Part shown: positions 13,893-20,881 of the stretch, one piece after another
How the letters are laid out: each line of letters begins with the position of its first letter
How positions within the stretch are numbered: the stretch's first letter is position 1
From: a virus
Virus record (IMG/VR): IMGVR_UViG_3300032092_000246
Location: 1 to 24,378 of that record
Strand: one strand, 5' to 3'
DNA length: 24,378 nt
Notes under the pieces: generated by a model
Told to the model about the DNA's origin: nothing
The model's database searches: none
Seen by the model: only the letters and a program-made list of their open reading frames with translations
Translations under genes and position numbers: made by a program

Positions 13893-15571
13893 GAAACCCT
13901 CTTTGAAATAACAACTATGTACACACCGTTCCACCAGCCATTGGGATCTTCTTCTTCGTTGAGCATGAGTTTTTCAAAATGCACTTTTAATTCACTGGCA
14001 TTTATGCCTTCTCTTGCGCCGTCAACCACTCCTTGCCAATTAGCATCGTCGAACACCAATACTGCTTCTTGTGCAAAGCATGGGTGATAAAATTCTACTG
14101 CCTGTTTAACACTTTGATGATCATGTGGACCATCGTAAAACCACAGTTTAATTTGATTTAGGTGTATGCCTAGGTCAACAGTAAACATGTCTCGATCGTA
14201 TATCGTAATGTTACTTGCGCCTTTGTATTTTTTAACATTTTCTATAAACGCTTGCACAGTGTTTTCTGGCAGTTGGTTAATATTATTTGTTGCCGGTTGT
14301 ATATTTTGTTTCCAATTGTCGATGGCAATAGCAGTCAACGGGTTATCTTTTATAGTGGCGCAGAATGTAGATCCCATTGCGGCACCAATTTCCATATAGG
14401 TATCAACACCTTGTGCTAGATTGTTTAATAAAGTTTGGACTCTAGGACTGGTTAGGCCGGGAATGTCTACTCTAGTTGTTGGAATTCCGGACCTAGAAAT
14501 TGCTTCGACCACATGCCTGGTTAACTCAGAATGAGCAATATCACTTTTCTTTTCGTAGAGTTTGTCACAGAAATGGCAATCCCAACATTCAAATTTACAA
14601 TCTCTAATTTTTTCTCGCCAAATAGTAATGGGTTTTTCCACTAGATTGGTTTCATTAAGGAACTGATCAAAGGTAGAAAACAAATATTCTTCTTTGGCTG
14701 CATATCTTTTTATAATATCCATGGTTTCATAGAGTCTAGATACAGCTTCTCGACCGTGCATTTTAATGCTGTCAATGCCAAGGTTATCAATAAAATCATC
14801 CCAGTCTTCACGCCAAGGAGTAAAATTTGCAGCTTTTAAAAATACACTAGGGTCTTCAACATCCCATTTCTTGCAACTGGTGCGACTTATGGGATCATTG
14901 AAGTACTGCGGATCGTTGCCCTGTCGAGTATTGTTATATTGAAAATGTTCAGTCATCATAGGACAGCCGCCTATACAACCTTCGTTGCCTAACAGGCTAA
15001 CAGCTATATCTTTGCCAAATTCTTTTTTAATATATGCTTTGGCTTTTTTAATTTCTAGTAATGTTGAGCGCGATCGCATGAGATCTCGGTCTAGATTTAC
15101 ATAATCAAAACCATATTTGGCAAGATCAACAACTTCTTGCGCTGTACGAACTTCTCTTAGAATTGTATTCTTTACATAGAGCTTTGGAAAGGCAGCTTTA
15201 ATCTGCCCTGTGGCCATCCAATGTGTGTGTGGAATTGTTGCACTGTGTATCCCCCTATCATACAAAGGTTTGAAATTCTTGATAAAAATATCTAGATTTT
15301 TTTGGGTAGGAGGAACTTGTATATTGTTGAATGTGGCGCTTATAGGTATGCCTAAATTATCTTGAATATACAAGGCTGCATCTATAGCAACGCCGTAATC
15401 TTCTTGGAGCATAAAAATATCGCCCATAGCATCTTGGTGAAAGGGAGCTATGCGAGATGTAAAATACACATCCCTTATAAAGTCTTTGTATTCTTCTAAG
15501 AATTCAAAAAATTCTATATATTGGTTTGGTGCTAGTTTTGGATTAAGTGGTACGCTAAAAATTTTTCTCAT
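13889..15571 (-). CDS. Fusion of U32-peptidase-like (hydroxylase-type) domain and class I SAM methyltransferase
   Basis: The product has 560 residues. Residues 1-~335 look like the U32/UbiU-UbiV/TrhP TIM-barrel: GIHSATIPH (107-115), a barrel region to about 190, then GNEGCIGGCPMMTEH (195-209), whose C199 and C203 with C233 resemble the Fe-S ligands of U32 proteins. A further cluster C325, C329, C332, C335 (C-X3-C-X2-C-X2-C) ends the domain. Residues ~350-560 are a COMT-like/Methyltransf_24 methyltransferase: YMEIGAAMGST (392-402) is the SAM loop, AIAIDNW (414-420) the acidic residue, FYDGPHDHQSV (478-488) and LVFDDANW (505-512) the metal/substrate region. It leads the accessory operon and overlaps the halogenase start by 4 bases (ATGA). 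No Shine-Dalgarno sequence is visible; a stem-loop ends 5 bases before the ATG. The U32 call is pattern-based; the methyltransferase call is firmer. Confidence 0.75.
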   Translation of the reverse strand: MRKIFSVPLNPKLAPNQYIEFFEFLEEYKDFIRDVYFTSRIAPFHQDAMGDIFMLQEDYGVAIDAALYIQDNLGIPISATFNNIQVPPTQKNLDIFIKNFKPLYDRGIHSATIPHTHWMATGQIKAAFPKLYVKNTILREVRTAQEVVDLAKYGFDYVNLDRDLMRSRSTLLEIKKAKAYIKKEFGKDIAVSLLGNEGCIGGCPMMTEHFQYNNTRQGNDPQYFNDPISRTSCKKWDVEDPSVFLKAANFTPWREDWDDFIDNLGIDSIKMHGREAVSRLYETMDIIKRYAAKEEYLFSTFDQFLNETNLVEKPITIWREKIRDCKFECWDCHFCDKLYEKKSDIAHSELTRHVVEAISRSGIPTTRVDIPGLTSPRVQTLLNNLAQGVDTYMEIGAAMGSTFCATIKDNPLTAIAIDNWKQNIQPATNNINQLPENTVQAFIENVKKYKGASNITIYDRDMFTVDLGIHLNQIKLWFYDGPHDHQSVKQAVEFYHPCFAQEAVLVFDDANWQGVVDGAREGINASELKVHFEKLMLNEEEDPNGWWNGVYIVVISKRVS

Positions 15572-15575
15572 TAAA

Positions 15576-15615
15576 AATCACGCTAAGGTTAATATTAATT
15601 ATCCGTAGCGTGATT
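15576..15615 (-). terminator. Stem-loop between 15634 gene and the accessory operon (terminator-like or leader structure)
   Basis: AATCACGCTA (15576-15585) and TAGCGTGATT (15606-15615) are a perfect 10-bp inverted repeat with a 20-base AT-rich loop. On the minus strand the stem is followed by TTTTA and then the ATG at 15571, so it could terminate transcription from the late unit upstream or act as a leader structure controlling the U32-methyltransferase start. It lies 19 bases beyond the stop codon of the preceding gene. Confidence 0.6.
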
Positions 15616-15633
15616 AAGTTAATTTAATAGTGG

Positions 15634-16167
15634 TTACAGTATCCAGGGTACTTCGAATTCTCTAGGTCTTGGAAGGCCTTCTGTAGCATATATACTCCAG
15701 GGAAAATAACAATACATAAAATACTGTGCGGCATCTAGGTCATTGGCGTCGAGTGCTTCAATTTTTTCAACTAGCTTTGCAGCCACATCTTCTGGTGCCT
15801 TAGAGTTAGCATACTGCTTCATGACAATTTTAATAAATGTTACCGAATCAGTTTTGTTCTGAGGTGTTAGAAAATAGATCTGTTTTTTATAATCGTTATT
15901 GCTGTAGCTAGTGGGACTGATAATATCTTCATAGTTTGTGGCCAACTTGTTCACTACTGTTAGTTCGCCATGACTTGCACACGCAAATTTATTTGCTTTG
16001 GCCACAGCTTCTGAAATTTGATCACCGTGCAGCCAAGAAGTAACAACCGAAGATTCATTTTCTGGGGCTATGTATGCCACTGTGTGATGCCAAAATTTTC
16101 CAATTTCTTGAATTTTTGGATCAAATCTAGGATCATTGTGTGAAATCGATTCATAAACTATATACAT
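15634..16167 (-). CDS. Conserved-context phage protein of unknown function
   Basis: The 177-residue product begins MYIVYESISHNDPRFDPKIQEIG, has no signal peptide or membrane segment, and ends with an aromatic-proline tail (FPWSIYATEGLPRPREF, then EVPWIL). The middle (DVAAKLVEKIEALDANDLDAA) is helical. I do not recognise a family. The start is well supported: GGAGGA lies 7 bases before the ATG, inside the end of the upstream gene, and the two genes overlap by 17 bases in different frames. This tight coupling with the coiled-coil protein upstream suggests the products act together, perhaps in virion assembly. A stem-loop follows the stop codon. Confidence 0.7.
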   Translation of the reverse strand: MYIVYESISHNDPRFDPKIQEIGKFWHHTVAYIAPENESSVVTSWLHGDQISEAVAKANKFACASHGELTVVNKLATNYEDIISPTSYSNNDYKKQIYFLTPQNKTDSVTFIKIVMKQYANSKAPEDVAAKLVEKIEALDANDLDAAQYFMYCYFPWSIYATEGLPRPREFEVPWIL

Positions 16168-17002
16168 CTAAAAGTCCTCCAGGCGGAACAGCACCGTTAG
16201 GCTTGGCTTCTGTATTTTTTTCTGTATCTATAATAGCTGCAGGTTTTACTAGATCAAAGCTGTCTAACGAGTTCTGTAATTTTAATTTATCATCTATCTT
16301 TAATTGTAGATTATTGGTGTACTGCTGTAGCTGGGTGGCAAAATTCAGTCCTAACGCCAGCGTTTCTGCTTGTTGTTCTGCACTCATGGTAAGAATAGCA
16401 TCCATATTACCACTGTTTATTCTTCCGTAGAAAATTAAGTCACAGGCTGCTTGTTTAGCCAAACGGTTGGTCCAAATTTCAGCTTCAAAATTATCTTCTT
16501 CTTCGGTATCTATAATATCCATATAGGTACGACCGCTGCCATCTTTTAATTTGGCTTCATCGCTGTCTAGAAATTCTTTCAGCAGGTCTACCAAGTGTTG
16601 ACGCTCTAGGTACCAGTCTTGAATTCTACGCTTGCTCATGTAAAGCAGTCTTTCAAGATTCCACATTTCAATCTCAGCCATTCTTCGGTCAAGATCATCT
16701 GTGGATGCGTCTCTTAGTCTTTTGAAGCGTTCAATTTCCACTTGATGCTTGGCTAGTTCATATTCCATGTTTTCAATGGCTTCTTCTTTGGTTTTGATTT
16801 CCAATAGCCATTGGCGAAACTTAGCAAAAGGAGTAATCTGCGCCTGACCCACAAACCACCTAAGTTTAAATTTTGGATTGGTCCATTCTTTGTTTAAAGA
16901 TTTTTTGATTAACTCTTTGTCTCTTTCTGACAACATACTTACATCAGAATTGATTTCGCTGTTAAATCTGTCTGAATGATATTCCATTATACGATCTGGC
17001 AT
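16151..17002 (-). CDS. Conserved T4-like marine phage protein with long coiled coil (putative virion or scaffold protein)
   Basis: The 283-residue product has a central coiled coil, roughly residues 60-150, rich in E, K, R and L (KTKEEAIENMEYELAKHQVE, DDLDRRMAEIEMWNLERLL, SKRRIQDWYLERQHLVDLLKE). A conserved acidic/aromatic block follows, DTEEEDNFEAEIWTNRLAKQ, then YGRINSGNMDAILTMSAEQQ. The N-terminal KFKLRWFVGQAQITPFAK and these blocks match a protein I remember as conserved in cyanophages and their relatives, usually annotated hypothetical or structural. The C-terminus is low complexity with PNGAVPPGG. The start has AAGAGGA upstream, and a perfect TATAAATA late promoter lies 24 bases before the ATG, so it is a late gene. 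The exact role is unknown. Confidence 0.75.
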   Translation of the reverse strand: MPDRIMEYHSDRFNSEINSDVSMLSERDKELIKKSLNKEWTNPKFKLRWFVGQAQITPFAKFRQWLLEIKTKEEAIENMEYELAKHQVEIERFKRLRDASTDDLDRRMAEIEMWNLERLLYMSKRRIQDWYLERQHLVDLLKEFLDSDEAKLKDGSGRTYMDIIDTEEEDNFEAEIWTNRLAKQAACDLIFYGRINSGNMDAILTMSAEQQAETLALGLNFATQLQQYTNNLQLKIDDKLKLQNSLDSFDLVKPAAIIDTEKNTEAKPNGAVPPGGLLDVYSL

Positions 17003-17026
17003 AAATTCCTCTTTTTTATAAAAACA

Positions 17027-17034
17027 TATTTATA
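17027..17034 (-). promoter_or_regulatory. Perfect T4-type late promoter
   Basis: The minus strand reads TATAAATA, an exact match to the T4 late -10 consensus, directly after the stop codon of the fibre gene at 17039. It is followed by a normal leader with AGAGGA before the ATG at 17002. Confidence 0.8.
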
Positions 17035-17038
17035 AACT

Positions 17039-18076
17039 TTAATCTCTCCAGCTCATCACTCCTGAACTATTGCCAACTTTTCCTTTGGCTTCTAGACTGG
17101 AAGTGGTACCAAATCCTGCTTCAGTGGCGTACACAAATTTGAATGCTGTGTTAACGTGAACACCTTGATACCATCCTACAGCATATCCCCAGTCTTGGGC
17201 CGAGAACATGTTTTCCTCACCTGAATAATACGGTTTAGCACCTAGAGCATCTGCTGATGTATTGGTGGTAAAATTGGTTTTGCGCCAGTTAGTACTTGGA
17301 TTACCTTCACGACCAGCATAGGCATAGCCTTGTTTAAAGGTAATATTTTTTTGATATCCGTCACCACTGGGCGTTGTACCAGCTCGAGCAGCACCTGTTC
17401 TATTTGCAAATGTCCAAGTCTGAGCGCCGCCGTTAGACCAAAATACTCCGTAGTTTTCATGACTCATTCCCCAAACATAGCTGCCTATGTTGGCCTGAGC
17501 ATATCCGGTATATCCTGTTTCTGTGGTTAGATTAAATTCATAGATGTTGGCGCTGTAACCACTCATTTGCCACCAAGCATAGTATTCTTCTTGTTGCACT
17601 GTTCCTGCACTAATCTGACTCACTGGGAATGTTCTAGTATAGCCAGAAGTTTGAGATTGTTCGGTTCTCATATTAAAGCAGATAGTTGCAGCAGATGGGC
17701 CACAGTGACTGCCTGACGCTCCCCAGGTAAAGTTTCTAGTTCTATTAAACGCACCAACTTGATAATTGTGTGCAGTTTCTTGAGTGTCTCCAAGATTAAT
17801 TGTAGTGTCGGTCTGGTAGCTAACTCTGTTGGTAACACTCCATACTGTGCTGGCAGCATACCCGCCATGGAGATATCCCACGGTCGAAATACATCTAGTT
17901 AGGAATGGGTTGGTTAAATTTTCCCATCTTGAAACATCTCGTGTGTGGTAATATTCTAATCTACCAAACTGAGGATTGTATCTTAGACTGCCTTGACTGC
18001 CTGCTGCTGGATTAGAATTAACTGGTAAGGTTAAAAATCCAGTGTCGTTAATTGTTGTACTATCTAAAGTTGCCAT
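17039..18076 (-). CDS. Tail fibre/receptor-recognition protein, paralogue of the next gene
   Basis: The 345-residue product begins MATLDSTTINDTGFLTLPV and GSQGSLRYNPQFGRLEYY, the short anchor used by several fibre proteins here (MATL....I...G.LTLP followed by a G..RyN....lE.y segment). From about residue 57 to the end it aligns with the last ~300 residues of the 644-residue fibre at 18081: NPFLTR, FNMRTEQ, MSHENYG, YAGREGN, EENMF and a WRD C-terminus have counterparts NAFLTR-like PFLTR, FNMRTEQ, MSHENFG, YAGNEGN, EENFT and WRD. The repeated F-N-x-x-T-E motifs suggest a beta-propeller-like head. The Shine-Dalgarno sequence GGAGAG is supplied by the WRD-stop end of the upstream gene. Function as a host-binding fibre tip is inferred from the anchor and neighbours. 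Confidence 0.8.
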   Translation of the reverse strand: MATLDSTTINDTGFLTLPVNSNPAAGSQGSLRYNPQFGRLEYYHTRDVSRWENLTNPFLTRCISTVGYLHGGYAASTVWSVTNRVSYQTDTTINLGDTQETAHNYQVGAFNRTRNFTWGASGSHCGPSAATICFNMRTEQSQTSGYTRTFPVSQISAGTVQQEEYYAWWQMSGYSANIYEFNLTTETGYTGYAQANIGSYVWGMSHENYGVFWSNGGAQTWTFANRTGAARAGTTPSGDGYQKNITFKQGYAYAGREGNPSTNWRKTNFTTNTSADALGAKPYYSGEENMFSAQDWGYAVGWYQGVHVNTAFKFVYATEAGFGTTSSLEAKGKVGNSSGVMSWRD

Positions 18077-18080
18077 TTTT

Positions 18081-20015
18081 TTAATCTCTCCAGGCGCAAA
18101 CAGCAGAACTCATTCCGGCTCTACCTTTGGGTTCCATTGAAGCTCCACCAGTATATCCAGTTTCTGAAGAATAGTTGAATCGCCAACTGATGTTGTTTTG
18201 TAATCCGTTGTACATACCTAGCATATATTGATGGTCCTGTCCCATTGTGAAGTTTTCTTCTCCGCAGTTACCTATAGGTTTGGCTACTGTTCCGCTTGTT
18301 ATATCTGTATAAAAATTAGTTCTACGGAAATTATTGCCACCCGCATAGTTTCCTTCGTTACCAGCATAACCGTTGGTCAACTTGGTCTGTACTGATTTTT
18401 GTTGATGGTGTGCGCTGGGATGTGTTCCCGGTCTTGCTGTGCTGGTTCTTGTGGCAAAGTGGAAAGTGCGGCTACCGCTATCTGATCCATAAGAAATACC
18501 AAAATTTTCGTGGCTCATGGCCCAGCCAGCTTCATTTGATATCACGCCGGCAATGGTGCCTACTAGCGTTTCTGTATTCATGTTAAACTCTTCAACACCG
18601 GTTCCGTAGCCACCTTGACAGATCCAAGCAGTGTAGTGTTCTTTAAACATTGATCCAATGTTTGTGGTACTAACTGCCATGTATCTACTGCCAGTTGAGG
18701 CATAAACCTGTTCAGTTCTCATGTTAAAGGCAATGATATAGTTTGATGCAGTACCATGCGCACCAGGCGCTCCAAACACATAGGCTAGATTTTTACTGCA
18801 AGCACCACTGTGATAGTTGTGCGATAATTCTTGTGTGCCATCACCTAGGTTAGTTGTGGTATCAGTTGCAACAACCGTTCGATTGGTGTTGTTCCAAGCC
18901 ACTGCATCTTTGTATCCACCTTGAGCATAGGCCGTAGTAATAATAGTTCTGGTCAAGAATGGCATTACATAACTGGTCCATCTGCCGTCACCTGTTACAT
19001 ATTCCACGCCTCTGGCTGCATTGTGTCTAGCTGCACCCCCTACTGCACCTGTAGCGTCATTGGTGTTGTATCTTAGATATACCACACCAGATCCGCCTGC
19101 ACTTGATCTGCCAGCTGTGGCACTTGCTGGTGCATTGTAATGAGCACCGCCGCCACCGCCACCTGTGTTAGCTACACCGTCGTAGCCGTATTGATTGCCC
19201 TCTGAAGTAGATATACCGGGAGATCCTCTGCCGCCTACTCCCGAACCGCCATTGCCGCCTTCTGCATAGGCATCGCCGTATTGCGGACTGCCACCACCAC
19301 CGCCACCATAGGCCCGCTCTTGTCCTGTTATGTTGCTAAAATACCCTGGGCCGCCATCGCCGCCACTGATATAGACAGTAAGGCCACGGTCGCCACCAGC
19401 AATAGCTGTAACCGTTACAGTCTGATTTGAATTTATTCCGGGCTTGCCTGGGCCGCCAGCACCACCTCCACCACTGGCCGAATATCCAGGGCTTTCTCTT
19501 GGGCCAGAACCTCCTGCAAATCCTTGTCCTGCTGTGCCTGCGCCGGCTGTTGTTGTTGCATGACCTGTTGCTCCACCGCCTGATCCACCTGTGCCTGCAT
19601 TACCGCCATACCAGCCACCTGCACCGCCACCGATAGCAGTTAATGTTCCAAATACTGAATTACCACCGGGACCACCTTGTCCGCCCGGAACCCCAGGGTA
19701 TGTGCCGATTGGCGGGCTTGTGCCACCGGCGCCAACTGTGACAGTATATGCAGTTCCGGGAACTACTGGAAATGCTGGACGATAAATTACACCTCCGCCA
19801 CCTCCGCCACCACCCGAATGTCGTCCGCCACCACCGCCACCTGCTACAACCAGTACTTCAATGCTGTAAACTCCTGCTGGACAAGTCCAACTGGTTGTGC
19901 CCACTGTGGTAAAACTGGCCAGTGTACTGGCTTGACTAGGGCGTTGAGCTGTTGTACCACTGGGCAGTGTTAGTGCTCCAGTTCCGGTGAATGTGATTCC
20001 ATTTAATGTTGCCAT
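18081..20015 (-). CDS. Polyglycine-rich tail fibre/adhesin
   Basis: The 644-residue product has three parts. The N-terminal anchor is MATLNGITFTGTGALTLPSG followed by TTAQRP. Residues ~30-325 are a glycine-rich region starting SWTCPAGVYSIEVLVVAGGG, with repeated GGGGGG, GGxGG and GxPGG runs. This is the composition of polyglycine adhesin tips such as T4-like gp38 proteins, in which glycine strands pack as a sandwich and loops bind receptor. Residues ~345-644 are a propeller-like domain paralogous to the adjacent 345-residue fibre and also ending in WRD. Such glycine-rich domains occur widely in phage fibres. The start has GAGAG upstream, and its stop lies 4 bases before the next start. It is most probably a receptor-binding protein; the receptor cannot be deduced. 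Confidence 0.85.
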   Translation of the reverse strand: MATLNGITFTGTGALTLPSGTTAQRPSQASTLASFTTVGTTSWTCPAGVYSIEVLVVAGGGGGGRHSGGGGGGGGVIYRPAFPVVPGTAYTVTVGAGGTSPPIGTYPGVPGGQGGPGGNSVFGTLTAIGGGAGGWYGGNAGTGGSGGGATGHATTTAGAGTAGQGFAGGSGPRESPGYSASGGGGAGGPGKPGINSNQTVTVTAIAGGDRGLTVYISGGDGGPGYFSNITGQERAYGGGGGGSPQYGDAYAEGGNGGSGVGGRGSPGISTSEGNQYGYDGVANTGGGGGGAHYNAPASATAGRSSAGGSGVVYLRYNTNDATGAVGGAARHNAARGVEYVTGDGRWTSYVMPFLTRTIITTAYAQGGYKDAVAWNNTNRTVVATDTTTNLGDGTQELSHNYHSGACSKNLAYVFGAPGAHGTASNYIIAFNMRTEQVYASTGSRYMAVSTTNIGSMFKEHYTAWICQGGYGTGVEEFNMNTETLVGTIAGVISNEAGWAMSHENFGISYGSDSGSRTFHFATRTSTARPGTHPSAHHQQKSVQTKLTNGYAGNEGNYAGGNNFRRTNFYTDITSGTVAKPIGNCGEENFTMGQDHQYMLGMYNGLQNNISWRFNYSSETGYTGGASMEPKGRAGMSSAVCAWRD

Positions 20016-20022
20016 ATTTCTC

Positions 20023-20880
20023 TCAAGTTATCGGATAAACATCTGCTGGGGTAAATGCCGCGGCATATCTTGCACCCAACGAAACTCTAAATTTTCTAAA
20101 TACACCATTGGTATGCTGTCCGGTAGAAGCGGTATGATTGCTGGCTCCTATTCGTAGAGCACTGGTTCCTTGCAAGTAAGGATCAGCAAATTGACTCGAC
20201 GCTACAGCATTCATAGTATCAGCAACCTGGGTTCCGTTATTAAAGACCTTGATAGTGGTTCCATAACCCACTAGTGCATAGTGACACCATACTCCTGTGG
20301 TAACTGATCCCCAACTTATAGGACTACCTCTCCAATAATGATCAACAGAGCCGCTTTGACCTCGATACAGTATACCGTGAGGATAATTATTCATTTCTAA
20401 CTGTGTGGCCGAGCTGCCTGTGCCTGTGCCAAAATTCCAGCACCACCATTCTATGGTCCAGTATCTTCTGCCGTTGAGTGTGGTTTGTGCAGTTTCAAAT
20501 TGTGGGGGGCGTATGTCTAGGTAGCCACCACCTGAAACATAAAATCCGGTATAGTCACCTTGAAGATAATTCCTAGTGATTGAGCCGCCAGCTGCTGTTC
20601 CAACTGTTCCACTGATTTGATCTGTGATGTCATTGGGAGAGCTGCCAAAAAATGGAATGTACAATATAGTACTGGCCCCAGATCCGTTTATACCTGACCC
20701 GGAAGATTCTGCACCATTGGCAAGATCTCTCCAGCTGCCGTAGTCATATACTTCGGCAATACCCACCGAAGTGTTGAATCTCATACTGCCCGGCGCAGGA
20801 TTTGCTGGTCGCTGGGCTGTTGTTCCCGATGGCAGAACCAATGTTTGGTCAGTTATTCTAGTGTTCAGTAAGGTTGCCAT
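20023..20880 (-). CDS. Tail fibre with concanavalin A/LamG-like lectin domain
   Basis: The 285-residue product starts with the shared anchor (MATLLNTRITDQTLVLPSG, TTAQRPANPAPGSMRFNTSV) and an EVYDYGSWRDL segment that recurs in marine phage fibres. Residues ~70-280 form a LamG/concanavalin A-like jelly roll: DITDQISGTVGTAAGGS near the start, YLDIRPPQFE, the strand RRYWTIEWWCW, WCHYALVGYGTTIKVFNNGT, and SALRIGASNHTA near the end. Such domains bind glycans, so host-surface polysaccharide recognition is inferred. It follows the S74 fibre by one base (TAA-C-ATG), the upstream gene end supplies GAGA as a weak Shine-Dalgarno sequence, and the polyglycine fibre follows after 7 bases. The three fibres therefore form one operon with a common attachment end and different binding ends. 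Confidence 0.82.
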   Translation of the reverse strand: MATLLNTRITDQTLVLPSGTTAQRPANPAPGSMRFNTSVGIAEVYDYGSWRDLANGAESSGSGINGSGASTILYIPFFGSSPNDITDQISGTVGTAAGGSITRNYLQGDYTGFYVSGGGYLDIRPPQFETAQTTLNGRRYWTIEWWCWNFGTGTGSSATQLEMNNYPHGILYRGQSGSVDHYWRGSPISWGSVTTGVWCHYALVGYGTTIKVFNNGTQVADTMNAVASSQFADPYLQGTSALRIGASNHTASTGQHTNGVFRKFRVSLGARYAAAFTPADVYPIT

Positions 20881-20881
20881 G

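Noticed and set aside
13893-13934. Longer halogenase start with 14 extra residues
   Set aside because: The extension lies inside the upstream gene and lacks a ribosome site; the ATG at 13892 has AGAGGG and the typical N-terminus just before the FAD motif.
19100-19860. Repetitive GC-rich stretch that might be taken for a CRISPR or minisatellite
   Set aside because: Repeats are irregular, in phase with glycine codons and have no uniform spacers; they are coding.
19427-19973. Open frames on both strands inside the polyglycine region
   Set aside because: Low-complexity H/L/R- or Q/A-rich shadows of the GGN repeats in the real fibre gene.
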